A stretch of DNA of 64,000 nucleotides from Bacillus sp. SA1-12 (GTDB taxonomy: Bacteria; Bacillota; Bacilli; Bacillales; Bacillaceae): assembly GCF_000981385.1 (NCBI RefSeq), contig NZ_LATZ01000008.1, positions 62,001 to 126,000 on the forward strand, written 5' to 3'. A model generated the notes under the pieces. That model saw only the letters and a program-made list of their open reading frames with translations. It ran no database searches and was not told where the DNA came from. The number at the start of each line of letters is the position of its first letter. Position 1 is the stretch's first letter. Positions 18,408-27,489 of this stretch are shown one piece after another. The position numbers were made by a program, and so were the translations under genes.

Positions 18408-19268
18408 TTATTGCCATTTTTTGATTTGATCGTTTCTGACTTCTGTTGGGGAGACACTTTTAATCTTTTTAAACACCCTTCCAAAGTACGTAATACTCTC
18501 GAATCCAACTTTCTCAGCAATTTCTGTAACTTGCCAATTTGTCTCGATGAGCATTCTTTCCGCCTCATTAATCCTTAGAAGATGAATATACTCAATCAAC
18601 GTTTTTCCAGTTACCTTTTTAAACACTCTGCAGAAATAATTCGGACTGAGGTTCACCATTTGTGCGGCATCTTTCACACTGATTTCTTTTTCGTAATTCT
18701 CGCGCAAGTAATTAAGCAAAGTGGTAAGATTGTAATTTTGATAACAGTTAACTTGTCTCTTTTCCATTTGACAATAATAACGGAAGATCAACCCGAATAT
18801 ACGAAAAAGTTCTGCTTTAATCAACAATTCAAAGCCTGTTTCTTCTCGTTTGAATTCATCGATCAAATTGTAAATTGGAGTACTGATTTCTTTAGAATAG
18901 GGTTCATCGTTATGCAAAAAATTCGGGAGTTTTAACTGCTGATTTAAATAAGGAGAGAAATATAGGTTTTCAGTGTTATCTAAACCGTTATTCCGAACTA
19001 GTGCTTCGTTAAACACAATTGCAATAAGCTCGGTGTTGTTATCAAGAGGCCATGCTGCATGAAGCTGTTTTGAATTTACGAATGCCAGTTCGTCCTTTTG
19101 CAATTGAACAAAGGTGTCATCAATTTGGATTCGAGCACTTCCTTCTTTTACAATGATCCACTCCATATGGTCATGCCAATGCAGAGGAATATCTAAAGTG
19201 AAGAACACATTGATAGGAAACGACTTATCCGGAATATATGTAGATTCTTTCAACTTATTTACCATCAT
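18408..19268 (-). CDS. AraC-family transcriptional regulator with N-terminal cupin
   Basis: A 286-residue activator. The N-terminal cupin (about residues 10-100) contains PLHWHDHMEWIIVKEG, the sugar-sensing barrel of AraC proteins. The C-terminal pair of helix-turn-helix motifs (about 180-283) includes VKDAAQMVNLSPNYFCRVFK and ITYFGRVFKKIKSVSPTEVR. Either of two adjacent Met codons could be the start; the second (19265) sits better behind aaaggggg. It lies between the importer and the divergent isomerase gene and probably controls both. Confidence 0.9.
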   Translation of the reverse strand: MMVNKLKESTYIPDKSFPINVFFTLDIPLHWHDHMEWIIVKEGSARIQIDDTFVQLQKDELAFVNSKQLHAAWPLDNNTELIAIVFNEALVRNNGLDNTENLYFSPYLNQQLKLPNFLHNDEPYSKEISTPIYNLIDEFKREETGFELLIKAELFRIFGLIFRYYCQMEKRQVNCYQNYNLTTLLNYLRENYEKEISVKDAAQMVNLSPNYFCRVFKKVTGKTLIEYIHLLRINEAERMLIETNWQVTEIAEKVGFESITYFGRVFKKIKSVSPTEVRNDQIKKWQ

Positions 19269-19486
19269 AATGCCCCCTTTTTAATAGGATTTTAACTTTA
19301 TCTCTTAAACTATCAAGTTCTTATATTAACGTCAACGTCAAAAGAATAATATCGTACGATTTCTGCGTAATATTATGTATAGCCAACCACACTCTTTTCC
19401 ATTACGATAGAGATGAGAAATTTTAGAATTTACTACAGATTTCCTGAGATATAAAGACTATATTGATTGATAAGGAGGTACATAAG

Positions 19487-20368
19487 ATGTAGCAAATTCG
19501 AATTGGAACTCTTGTAAATGGCCCGAATGCCGTGCATACTCTCCCGCAAATTATTCCACACGGATTCGAATCGTTCAGTCTTACCTTTTGGCAATCGACA
19601 AATCAGACTGATTTGTCTGAACTGGCGAAGCAGGTAAAAGAAGTTTTAGCAGGTAAGGATATTGTGATTTCTAGCCTTGGCATTTTTGGAAATCCTTTGA
19701 CCGGGGAAGGTGCGAATGCTGATACTTTAGCTAGTTGGGAGAGGCTTATCGACCATGCCCATGATTTTGGGACAGATCTCATATCAGGTTTTACAGGGCG
19801 CATGCCTGGAGCAATCGATCAATCGATGTCACGCTTCAAAGAAGTTTTTGGCGAACTGGCAAGGAGAGCTGAAGATCGAGGAGTCAGAATTGCCTTTGAA
19901 AATTGTGATATGGGAGGAACCTGGAAGGATGGTGATTGGAACATTGCCCATAACCCTACAGCCTGGGAGATGATGTTTAATGCAGTTCCATTCGATCATA
20001 TCGGGCTTCAATGGGAACCATGCCATCAAATGGTTAGTCTGATTGATCCCATTCCGCAGCTGAGAAAGTGGGTCGGAAAGATTTTCAATGTGCATGGAAA
20101 AGACGCCACAATTGCCTGGGATATTGTCCGAGAATACGGCATCCATGGGCCGAAAGAGTTTGTATGGCATCGTACACCGGGCTTTGGAGATTCCAATTGG
20201 ACAGATATTATTTCTATTTTAAGACAAGGCGGTTATGAAGGAAGCATTGATATAGAGGGATTCCATGATCCCGTATATCGCGATGAATGGGAAATGACTG
20301 GACAAGTCCATGGGCTTAATTATTTAAAAAGATGCCGTGGCGGGAACTTCATTCCTAACCCTGTTTAA
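19487..20368 (+). pseudogene. Sugar phosphate isomerase/epimerase (TIM barrel), stop at codon 2
   Basis: A good ribosome site (aggagg, 8 bases before) leads to ATG at 19487, but the next codon is TAG. The frame then continues without interruption as QIRIGTLVNGPNAVHTLPQI to 20368, clearly the natural N-terminus of an AP-endonuclease-2-like sugar isomerase. Metal-ligand regions are intact (IAFENCDMGG, QWEPCHQM, NVHGKDA, SIDIEGFHDP). The only in-frame start before the barrel is lost is a GTG at 19532, which lacks a ribosome site and would remove the first beta strand. A single A-to-T change in an AAG codon would explain the defect. It may be a fresh pseudogene or a sequencing error; the body of the gene shows no other decay. 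Confidence 0.75.
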
Positions 20369-20393
20369 ACAAATAATAAGAAGGAGAATCTTT

Positions 20394-21410
20394 ATGAAGA
20401 AACATAGAATAATAGTAGCGGGATGCGGTGGTATGGCGAATACTTGGTTAGATTATGTCGCCGAGCGTGAAAATGCTGATATTACTGCACTTGTCGATGT
20501 AAATCTCGAGGCTGCCCAATCTATGAATGAGCGGCGGGGATTGAATGTACCCGTATTCTCCGATTTATCTAAAGCGCTTTCGAATACGGATGCAAATCTA
20601 GTATTTGATGTGACCATTCCTGCCAGTCATAAACAAATTACAACGACTGCGCTAGAAGCAGGATGCAATGTATTAGGAGAAAAACCGATGGCCGAATCGA
20701 TGAGTGATGCAGAAGAGGTTTTGAAGGTTGTGCAAAAAACAGGAAAGAAATATGCAGTCATGCAGAACCGCAGATATTTACAAGGAATTCGTGCATTTCG
20801 AGATTTGTTGTCTAACGGAGCAATCGGAACTGTCGGTTCCATACATGCAGATTTCTTCCTTGGGCCCCACTTTGGCGGTTTCCGTGATGTAATGGAAAGT
20901 CCGTTAATTGTCGACATGGCCATACATACCTTTGACCAAGCACGGTTTATTACCGGTGCCGACGCTGTATCCGTTTACTGTCATGAATTTAACCCGCCAG
21001 GATCATGGTACAAAGGAAATGCATCAGCCATTTGTATTTTTGAGATGAGTAATGGGTCTGTTTTTTCTTACCGCGGCTCTTGGTGTGCTGAGGGATTAAA
21101 TACTTCATGGGAGTCCGATTGGCGTGTAACAGGCAATCGGGGAAGTGCCCTATGGGACGGAACAAATCCGCCTGTATGTGAAGTAGTCGATGATTCACAG
21201 CCCACAAAGTTTATGAGAGTAATGAATTCGTTGGAAGTACCAAGCGTTTGGGAAGGCAGGGAAGGACACTTTGGCTGTCTTGATGAAATGTTTGCATCTA
21301 TCGAAGGAAACCGATTAGCTGAAACAGATTGCAGCGATAACATTAAAAGTTTAGCTATGGTATTTGGAGCGTTAGAAAGTGCAAAAACAGGGAAGAAGAT
21401 TGCACTATAA
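20394..21410 (+). CDS. Gfo/Idh/MocA-family NAD(P)-dependent oxidoreductase
   Basis: About 338 residues. ATG 20394 follows aaggagaat, whereas the longer frame from 20337 would overlap the isomerase gene. The Rossmann motif IIVAGCGGMANTW is at the N-terminus and the conserved GEKPMAESMSDAEEV is near residue 95, with the catalytic Lys of EKP. The C-terminal barrel contains IVDMAIHTFDQARFITG. It is cotranscribed with the isomerase/epimerase, a common pairing for inositol-like or rare sugar oxidation. The substrate is not identifiable. Confidence 0.88.
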   Translation: MKKHRIIVAGCGGMANTWLDYVAERENADITALVDVNLEAAQSMNERRGLNVPVFSDLSKALSNTDANLVFDVTIPASHKQITTTALEAGCNVLGEKPMAESMSDAEEVLKVVQKTGKKYAVMQNRRYLQGIRAFRDLLSNGAIGTVGSIHADFFLGPHFGGFRDVMESPLIVDMAIHTFDQARFITGADAVSVYCHEFNPPGSWYKGNASAICIFEMSNGSVFSYRGSWCAEGLNTSWESDWRVTGNRGSALWDGTNPPVCEVVDDSQPTKFMRVMNSLEVPSVWEGREGHFGCLDEMFASIEGNRLAETDCSDNIKSLAMVFGALESAKTGKKIAL

Positions 21411-21745
21411 GCTTTAGTTGTTAGATTAATATTAGAAAAAGTTGGTTGATAAGTTCCTCTACATTACGGCAGGAGGGACATGTCCATAAGCCTATCCTTT
21501 AACTTAAGCTTTTCAGAGTCTTGAGTTGGTTAAGCGATAATATCGGCATTAAAAAAGATATTCGACTGAAGATCCTTTTAGTTATCACAACAATGACAAC
21601 ATGGTCAACGATTTTTTCTTTGTAAACATCTAAACTATCAATTATTTTTTTGCAATCTCCCCTGGCCCTCTTTTAGTTTTTTTTGTCCTTTGTTTTAGCT
21701 TATTTATGAACTCATTTCTTTATTTCATTTAGAATCTGTTTCAAA

Positions 21746-21927
21746 GTTAGTTAAAGAAGGACAAAAGGTAGAAAAAGGTCAACCTATGATTCAAGTAGCT
21801 TTGCCTTATATTAAGCAAATGAGTCCGTAATTGGCCTCGTTTGTTTTTTTTATAAATAACATTGTACAGTTTCATTAGATGTACCACTTATTTTAGAGAA
21901 AAAACCAAAAGACTTTCTTTGAAAGAT
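21746..21927 (+). pseudogene. Relic of a glucose-type PTS IIA gene and its downstream flank
   Basis: Bases 21746-21817 match 61488-61559, inside the IIA gene at the end of the PTS operon, with three differences in 72. The relic then jumps to sequence matching 61700 onward (gagtccgtaattgg, then acattgtacagtttca), which lies after the stop codon of the intact gene. The jump occurs at TTAAGCA, present at both 61553 and 61700 in the intact copy, so about 147 bases were lost between short direct repeats. The remaining frame encodes only VKEGQKVEKGQPMIQV and a few more residues. Confidence 0.85.
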
Positions 21928-22188
21928 TAGAGGTAGAAGATACGAAAAGCTTTTTTATGGTATGAAATGGAAGACCATGACGTTCCTATCTGACAATAAT
22001 CATTTCAGTAGTTATTGAACAACAAAGATTGTTGAGTTGGTTGTTGAAGGGAACATGTTATGCTCGTTTTCTTTCAGCAGTATTAATTAAATGTTTTAAG
22101 TACTTTGTTTGGTCTAGAGTACATTCTAATTCTAAAAATTGAATAGGACATCAATGATATTTAGGTAATATACTCTTTTTAAATAACG

Positions 22189-22236
22189 ATCTTCAGCAAT
22201 CGTCCGCACTTTTAGTGTAAGTGCTCTTTTTAAATT
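22189..22236 (+). repeat. Dispersed intergenic repeat, copy R2
   Basis: gatcttcagcaatcgtccgc followed by agtgtaagtgctcttttt resembles the left half of the repeat family seen at 38158 and 39464. Confidence 0.5.
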
Positions 22237-22353
22237 TGGAGTTTAGATTTATAAGAATTTTAGTAATTCATTCGGGGAAAATACCTACAATTTAGCATCG
22301 ATTAAAACAGTATTGACAAAGAAAAGAAGAATGAATATACTGAAAATAAAAAC

Positions 22354-22370
22354 TGGCATGCCACATACCA
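22354..22370 (+). promoter_or_regulatory. Putative GntR operator, site 1
   Basis: TGGCATGCCACATACCA lies 25 bases before the GntR start codon and contains the perfect palindrome TGGCATGCCA. Sixteen of 17 bases recur at 24459-24475, in front of the nitrilase gene. Autoregulation by the adjacent GntR protein is likely. Confidence 0.65.
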
Positions 22371-22394
22371 GAAGGTAAGGAGGGATAAAAAAGT

Positions 22395-23054
22395 ATGAGT
22401 CTATTCAAAGTTCAGCAGCCCCTTTCTCTGAAACAACAGGCTTATGAAGGAATCAAAAATGCTATCATTTTACATAAGATTCCTCCTGGCAGTACTTTGT
22501 TTGAAAGGGATTTGAGCGAAAGTTTAGGAATTAGTCGGACTCCTGTGAGAGAAGCGATTCCACTATTAGAGTTGGAAGGATGGGTGAAATCCATACCCAG
22601 AAAAGGCACATTTGTTAGTCAAATAACAGCTGTAGATGTTGAAGAAGTGATTCAAATTCGAAGAGCGCTTGAGATTTTGGTTATCGAACTACTAATCCCT
22701 AAAATTACAGAACGAGAAATCGAGCAACTCAATGAAATTTATGTAAAACAGCGTGGATATGTAGAAGACAGTGGACAATTCATCTCAACGGATAAAGATT
22801 TCCATATTTATTTAGCTCAATTGAGTGGAAATCACCGCCTGATAAATTTAATGGGCACTATAAGCGATCAAATTAGATGGTTTGGTGTCAGTGCATTAAA
22901 TTTGCCGAATCGGACGGAACAAACATTAAAAGAGCATGCTTGGTTAATTGAGTGTTTAAAAAATAAAGAAGTAGAAAAAGCGAAAGAAGCTGTTTTAGAG
23001 CATATCGAGCACACTCGAGTAGCTATTTTATCGAGTCTCAACTTAGGTGATTAA
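22395..23054 (+). CDS. GntR-family regulator, FCD (FadR) subfamily
   Basis: A 219-residue repressor. The winged helix covers about residues 10-75 with LFERDLSESLGISRTPVREA. The C-terminal FCD domain shows the metal/ligand pattern in DKDFHIYLAQLSGNHRL and a later H (VLEHIEHTR). A ribosome site (aaggaggga) precedes the ATG. It heads the operon MFS transporter, nitrilase and DUF2848 protein; FCD regulators usually sense an organic acid that is the substrate of the operon. Confidence 0.92.
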   Translation: MSLFKVQQPLSLKQQAYEGIKNAIILHKIPPGSTLFERDLSESLGISRTPVREAIPLLELEGWVKSIPRKGTFVSQITAVDVEEVIQIRRALEILVIELLIPKITEREIEQLNEIYVKQRGYVEDSGQFISTDKDFHIYLAQLSGNHRLINLMGTISDQIRWFGVSALNLPNRTEQTLKEHAWLIECLKNKEVEKAKEAVLEHIEHTRVAILSSLNLGD

Positions 23055-23142
23055 ATAGTAACCTTTATTCTTATTGTCTTATGCAATAAGGATAAGATTT
23101 GATTGTGATGTAAGCCTTTACATTCAAAAGGGAGGGATATAT

Positions 23143-24438
23143 ATGTCCGAAGCGCTATTGAAGAATTTAAAAACAGAAAGTGAAGAATTAGAAAAACCAT
23201 CACGTATCCGATGGTGGTTAGCTTTTCTCTTTTTCCTTATTGGATTGATCGCTTATATGGATCGGTCCAACATCTCGATTATTGCGAAGCCGATGATGGA
23301 AGATTTAAATATGAGTAAGGTTCAATTCGGTATGCTGGCATCGTTATTCTCTTTGGGATATGCCCTTGCTCAAATTCCTGCGGGGATTATTGCGGAGCGA
23401 ATTGGCGCGAGGAAGATTGTATTATTTGCATTAATTTGGTGGTCGATTTTCACAGGGTTAACAGCAGTTGTAAAATCTCATGGATTAATGGGGCTTGTAC
23501 GTTTTTTATTTGGGGTAGGAGAAGGACCTATGTATCCCGGGAATGCAGTGTTTAACACGTATTGGTTTCCAAAACAAGAAAAAGGTCGTGCAGCCAGTGC
23601 GCTGTTGGCGGGATCTTATTTTGGACCGGTGATTGCGCCGGTATTAACAGTGGCTATTTTTCAAGTCTGGGGATGGGAAGCAGTTTTTTATATCTTTGGT
23701 GGATTAGGCTTAGTAGCTGCATTGCTCTGGTATGTGCTTGGCCGCGATAAACCGGAAGATCATCCTTTTGTAAACAAACAAGAATTAAAAGTGATAATGG
23801 AGAATAGAACGGTTAAAGAAGAGAAAAAGTCATTGGCTCCATGGAAACAATTTTTGAAAAGTGGCCGCTTCTGGGCGTTGGGTCTTCAATATTTTGTCAT
23901 TTTGTATATCATTACTTTTTTTCTTGTGTGGCTGCCAACTTATTTGTTGGAAGCAAGAAGTTTTTCGTTGAGTGGCATGGGGTTCGCAGCTAGTTTTCCA
24001 TGGTTATGTATATTTATCACGGTTATGACTGGCGGAACGATTTCGGATTGGTTAGTGAAAAAAGGGAAATCAAAAATGATTGCTCGAGGTTCGTTGGCGA
24101 TATCAGGATTGGTCATTTTTGCCGGCACTATGTATTTATCGGCATATGCTTCGAGCCAATGGATGAATGTACTATGGTTGACGATTTCTTTAGGTGCATT
24201 AGGATTTCCAGTAGTGACTTCATGGGCAGCAGTGACAGATTTAGGGAATGAATATTCAGGTTCTGTGTCAGGGTGGATGAATCTCTGGGGAAATCTTGGA
24301 GCTTTTGTATCACCTATATTATGTGGCTGGTTAGCAGAAAATATCGGTTGGGAAGCCACTTTGTTAGTAAGTATTGTTCCCATTTTGTTTGCTATTCTTC
24401 TCTGGTTCGGTATTCGTCCAGATCGATCATTAACATAA
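23143..24438 (+). CDS. MFS transporter, anion:cation symporter family
   Basis: About 431 residues with 12 hydrophobic segments. ATG 23143 follows gggaggg; the longer frame from 23074 lacks a ribosome site. After the first helix it has AYMDRSNISIIAKPMMEDL, and the loop 2-3 motif GIIAERIGARKIV; these are typical of the ACS group (phthalate, galactonate, hexuronate and other organic anions). It follows the GntR gene and precedes a second copy of the putative operator. Confidence 0.9.
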   Translation: MSEALLKNLKTESEELEKPSRIRWWLAFLFFLIGLIAYMDRSNISIIAKPMMEDLNMSKVQFGMLASLFSLGYALAQIPAGIIAERIGARKIVLFALIWWSIFTGLTAVVKSHGLMGLVRFLFGVGEGPMYPGNAVFNTYWFPKQEKGRAASALLAGSYFGPVIAPVLTVAIFQVWGWEAVFYIFGGLGLVAALLWYVLGRDKPEDHPFVNKQELKVIMENRTVKEEKKSLAPWKQFLKSGRFWALGLQYFVILYIITFFLVWLPTYLLEARSFSLSGMGFAASFPWLCIFITVMTGGTISDWLVKKGKSKMIARGSLAISGLVIFAGTMYLSAYASSQWMNVLWLTISLGALGFPVVTSWAAVTDLGNEYSGSVSGWMNLWGNLGAFVSPILCGWLAENIGWEATLLVSIVPILFAILLWFGIRPDRSLT

Positions 24439-24458
24439 TTATTTATTTTTAATGCTCT

Positions 24459-24475
24459 TGGCATGCCACATGCCA
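24459..24475 (+). promoter_or_regulatory. Putative GntR operator, site 2
   Basis: TGGCATGCCACATGCCA differs from the site before the GntR gene at one base. It lies between the transporter and the nitrilase gene, so a second, co-regulated promoter probably starts here. Confidence 0.6.
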
Positions 24476-24506
24476 CAAATATAAAATTAGAGAGGAGTAA
24501 ATAAAA

Positions 24507-25292
24507 TTGAATTATGCAATTTATCAAATGGATATTATAGCCGGGAATCCGTCTGAAAACAGAAAAAAAGTAAAAGATTGGGTTGAAAATACAATGACGG
24601 TATCGTCTCCTGATATCCTTGTTCTTCCAGAAATGTGGACTACAGGTTATACCTTATCTGTTTTAGAGGAATTAGCGGAGAATGAGGGACAGGATACAAT
24701 TCCTTTTTTGACTGAGCTTGCAGAGCGTTTCAGTGTGAATATTATTGGCGGATCGGTTGCAAATAAAAAGAATGGTGGCATTTTTAATTCTTCTTTTGTA
24801 GTGAATCGAGTGGGTGAAATGATATATGAATATGACAAAATTCACCTTGTTCCTATGTTGGATGAACACCTTTACTTGGAAGGAGGAAAGGAAAAAGCAA
24901 ATGTATTTGAGCTGGACGGCATCAAAATGGGCCTAATTATTTGTTACGATTTACGCTTTCCGGAGCTTTCCAGAGCACTGGCGCTTAAAGGAGCTGAAGT
25001 GCTTCATGTTGTCGCCGAATGGCCCTCAGCCAGACGAGAGCACTGGTGTGCATTACAAAAAGCGAGAGCAATTGAAAATCAAATGTTTGTAGTTTCATGT
25101 AATCGTGTTGGGTGTTACGACAAAGTCGAATTTGCCGGAATGTCCATGATTATTGATCCGTGGGGAAATGAACTATCAATTGGATCAGGTCAAAGTGAAG
25201 AAACTATAGTAAATAATGTTACGTTGGAGTTAGCTGCAAAAGTACGCAAGGATGTCCCTGTTTTTTCAAGTAGAGTACCAGAATTATATTAA
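24507..25292 (+). CDS. Carbon-nitrogen hydrolase (nitrilase superfamily)
   Basis: A 261-residue amidase-like enzyme starting at TTG 24507 behind gaggagt. The catalytic triad is visible: Glu in VLPEMWTTGY, Lys in YDKIHLVPM, Cys in IICYDLRFPE. A second conserved Glu follows in LYLEGGKEKA. The closest recognised type is the omega-amidase/YafV group. In this operon it probably hydrolyses an amide, next to an organic-anion transporter and a DUF2848 protein. Confidence 0.87.
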   Translation: MNYAIYQMDIIAGNPSENRKKVKDWVENTMTVSSPDILVLPEMWTTGYTLSVLEELAENEGQDTIPFLTELAERFSVNIIGGSVANKKNGGIFNSSFVVNRVGEMIYEYDKIHLVPMLDEHLYLEGGKEKANVFELDGIKMGLIICYDLRFPELSRALALKGAEVLHVVAEWPSARREHWCALQKARAIENQMFVVSCNRVGCYDKVEFAGMSMIIDPWGNELSIGSGQSEETIVNNVTLELAAKVRKDVPVFSSRVPELY

Positions 25293-25314
25293 GTTGATAG
25301 AGGTGTGAAGAGAA

Positions 25315-26004
25315 ATGGAAAATAAATTGATAATGGACATTCAAGGTAGCAGTCAAAAACTAGAACTTTGTGTGAAAAGAATATTTAATGCGGGTTATGC
25401 CGGAGTGGATCAGGAAAAAGTACAAGAGCATATTGATGAACTGGCGAAGTTGGGTGTTGAAACACCTGCTACGATTCCGACTTTATATCCTGTAGCTAAT
25501 CAGTTGGCTACGTATTCTGATTCTTTTCAAGTGCAGCATAATGAAACAAGCGGTGAAATCGAATATGTATTAATTTGGTCTGATAACGAAATGTACGTCA
25601 CAGTGGGCAGTGACCATACAGATCGTAAACTGGAAGCCTTCAGTGTCCCAATGTCTAAGCAAGCATGCCCGAATATTTTGGCGCAAGAAGTTTGGAAATA
25701 TGAAGAAGTAAAGGATCACTGGGATCAAATTGAATTATCGTGTTGGATACGATCAAACGGCAAAGAAGAGCTCTATCAAAAAGGTACTTGCGGTGACCTC
25801 ATGTCGCCAAAAGATTTAATTGAGAACTTTAAAGAAATGAAAATTGATCAGGATGGACATGTTTTTTATTCGGGAACAATCGGAACAGTTGGAAGTTCTT
25901 TGGCGTACGGCGATGAATATGTAATCGAAATGAATGATCCGATACTAAATCGAGTGATTACACATCAATATAAACTGGAATTTTTGCCAAAAGAGATTGG
26001 ATGA
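25315..26004 (+). CDS. DUF2848 family protein (fumarylacetoacetate-hydrolase-like)
   Basis: A 229-residue protein of the DUF2848 family, recognised by AGYAGVDQEKVQEHIDELAK and IPTLYPVANQLAT near the N-terminus and VTVGSDHTDRKLE in the middle. The family is related in fold to fumarylacetoacetate hydrolases, which cleave C-C bonds or decarboxylate acids with a bound metal. Its own activity is not established. It is 22 bases after the nitrilase and shares its operon. Confidence 0.8.
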   Translation: MENKLIMDIQGSSQKLELCVKRIFNAGYAGVDQEKVQEHIDELAKLGVETPATIPTLYPVANQLATYSDSFQVQHNETSGEIEYVLIWSDNEMYVTVGSDHTDRKLEAFSVPMSKQACPNILAQEVWKYEEVKDHWDQIELSCWIRSNGKEELYQKGTCGDLMSPKDLIENFKEMKIDQDGHVFYSGTIGTVGSSLAYGDEYVIEMNDPILNRVITHQYKLEFLPKEIG

Positions 26005-26399
26005 AGAGAGTGGAAGTAAAAAATTAGAGGCGTTGTTCAACAGGCAAGTTAGTTGCACAGGATTGAGGTAAAAATAAATGGTACAAAAACTTTGCACTAA
26101 GAGTATACAAAGTAGAAAGAGATAAAACTTTTTCGAAATGTAATATATTTTGATCTTCTTCAACTATTGGGCGCTTTACTTCAATAAGGAGTAAGGCTTT
26201 TTTCTTGCATTAACTGGCAGAATAGTTTAAGTACACTTTTTCACAAAGTAATAAAAAAGCAGATCAGCCTAGTTAGGAATAGGAAAATAGGCTTTTTCTA
26301 TAATTGTTTTTTAATAAATAAGTCTGTAGTAACGCAAAAATTTAAGGAGTTAAAGAACTGTACGTTTCGTACTTTAAATAAATTAACAATAAATTAACA
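26005..26399. other. Gene-free region before the TetR gene
   Basis: About 400 bases without a coding sequence. It includes repeat copy R3 (26151-26232), a weaker block ttcaacaggcaagttagttg near 26031, and AT-rich sequence leading to the TetR promoter. Confidence 0.5.
26151..26232 (+). repeat. Dispersed intergenic repeat, copy R3
   Basis: gatcttcttcaactattggg, cgctttacttcaataaggag, then taactggcagaatagtttaag. This copy shows both halves of the family: the hairpin-like left half and the TAACKGGCAGRWTAGT right half. Confidence 0.6.
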
Positions 26400-26415
26400 T
26401 TGATTGGTTAATCAA
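26400..26415 (+). promoter_or_regulatory. Possible TetR operator
   Basis: TTGATT-ggtt-AATCAA is a perfect inverted repeat about 95 bases before the TetR gene, flanked by further TTAA symmetry. TetR proteins commonly repress their own promoters through such sites. Confidence 0.4.
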
Positions 26416-26509
26416 CATCTGTTAATAATTATATAAAGAAAAAGGATGCTTTCAATCGTTAAATGAAAGCAATTTGTTGATTTTCTAAGGGAAAGATTGG
26501 TGATTTCAA

Positions 26510-27061
26510 ATGTCTAAAGTGGATAGAAGAGTTCTTAAAACGCAAGAATCCTTAAAAAAAGCGGTTATTGAACTGATGGCTGAAAAAAGTTTTGATGATA
26601 TTACCATACAGGATCTTGCCGACAGGGCAAATGTTAACCGAGGAACCATTTATCTTCATTACTTGGATAAATATGATTTACTAGATAGACTCATTGATGA
26701 ACATATTAATGTACTAAGAGTAATGTGCGAGGAAGCAGCTGAAATGGAATTAGACTTTGTAGAATCGAATGTAGGCTGGTTTGAGTATTTTGAGAGCAAT
26801 TATTCATTCTTTTCAACAATGTTAGCAAGTAGTCAAGCCTTTTATTTTCGTAGTCGGTTCCTAGAGCTTCTCATGGAGGAAATCAAAAATGATATTGACA
26901 CAACAAAAGGGATAAATCGAGAATTGAATGAAGAGGTTATACTTCAATTTGTTGTGACATCTTTTGTAGGAACGGTGGAATGGTGGATCACAAAAGAAAT
27001 GCCTTTTCCGCCTAGTGTTATATCAGAACAGCTAGGGATGTTGTTAGATAGGATATACTAA
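26510..27061 (+). CDS. TetR-family transcriptional regulator
   Basis: A 183-residue regulator. The N-terminal helix-turn-helix reads FDDITIQDLADRANVNRGTI followed by YLHYLDKYDLL, standard for TetR/AcrR proteins. The C-terminal ligand domain ends VTSFVGTVEWWITKEMPFPP, as in TetR_C_33-type regulators common in Bacillaceae. It precedes an SDR and a Zn-dehydrogenase gene that could be its targets, although a terminator separates them. Confidence 0.9.
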   Translation: MSKVDRRVLKTQESLKKAVIELMAEKSFDDITIQDLADRANVNRGTIYLHYLDKYDLLDRLIDEHINVLRVMCEEAAEMELDFVESNVGWFEYFESNYSFFSTMLASSQAFYFRSRFLELLMEEIKNDIDTTKGINRELNEEVILQFVVTSFVGTVEWWITKEMPFPPSVISEQLGMLLDRIY

Positions 27062-27165
27062 AGCTCATACGGTATGGTTTACCTTTATCTAAAAATGCTT
27101 GGACCTGACTTTCACCCTTTGAAACATCGGGACCAATGACTGGATTCATATTCATATTTTACCCC

Positions 27166-27201
27166 AAGGTTAGCCAGATTTTTCTGGTTGACCTTTTTTT
27201 A
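27166..27201 (+). terminator. Rho-independent terminator
   Basis: AAGGTTAGCCAG and CTGGTTGACCTT form a 12-bp stem with two G-T pairs around attttt, followed by seven T. It ends the TetR transcript. Confidence 0.75.
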
Positions 27202-27489
27202 TTTATTTGACTTCCCGAAAGATAATCAACAATTTTATTGATTTGTTTGAATAAACAACGAATCAGTTTCTTTTAACCATTGAATGTATTTTGGTTCCAT
27301 TTATAATTACAAACAGATGCTGATTAATCGCGAAGAGTTGATTTATGGTGCCGAAACACAAGTCTGGGAGCACATACTACTCAAATGTCCGTGGGAGACT
27401 TATTTACAAAGAAAAAGTTTTCCATCAGCCTCTTTTTAGTTGACTTTAAATTGTAAGGTTTATTTATAACATAATCAGGAGGAATCGTT
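27202..27489. other. Gene-free region before the SDR gene
   Basis: About 290 bases without a recognisable gene. A TTGACT followed by TATAAC-like sequence (27441-27475) could be the SDR promoter; I see no clear operator. Confidence 0.35.

Larger units (their letters stand above)
21411..22353. other. Gene-free region of about 940 bases
   Basis: No intact gene is visible. The region holds a relic of a PTS IIA gene (21746-21927), a repeat copy (22189-22236) and AT-rich filler. It looks like a former insertion or deletion site between two catabolic loci. Confidence 0.6.

Noticed and set aside
19487..19495. Stop-codon readthrough by selenocysteine or pyrrolysine at codon 2
   Set aside because: TAG is not a selenocysteine codon and pyrrolysine use is not expected in this lineage; a mutation or read error is simpler.
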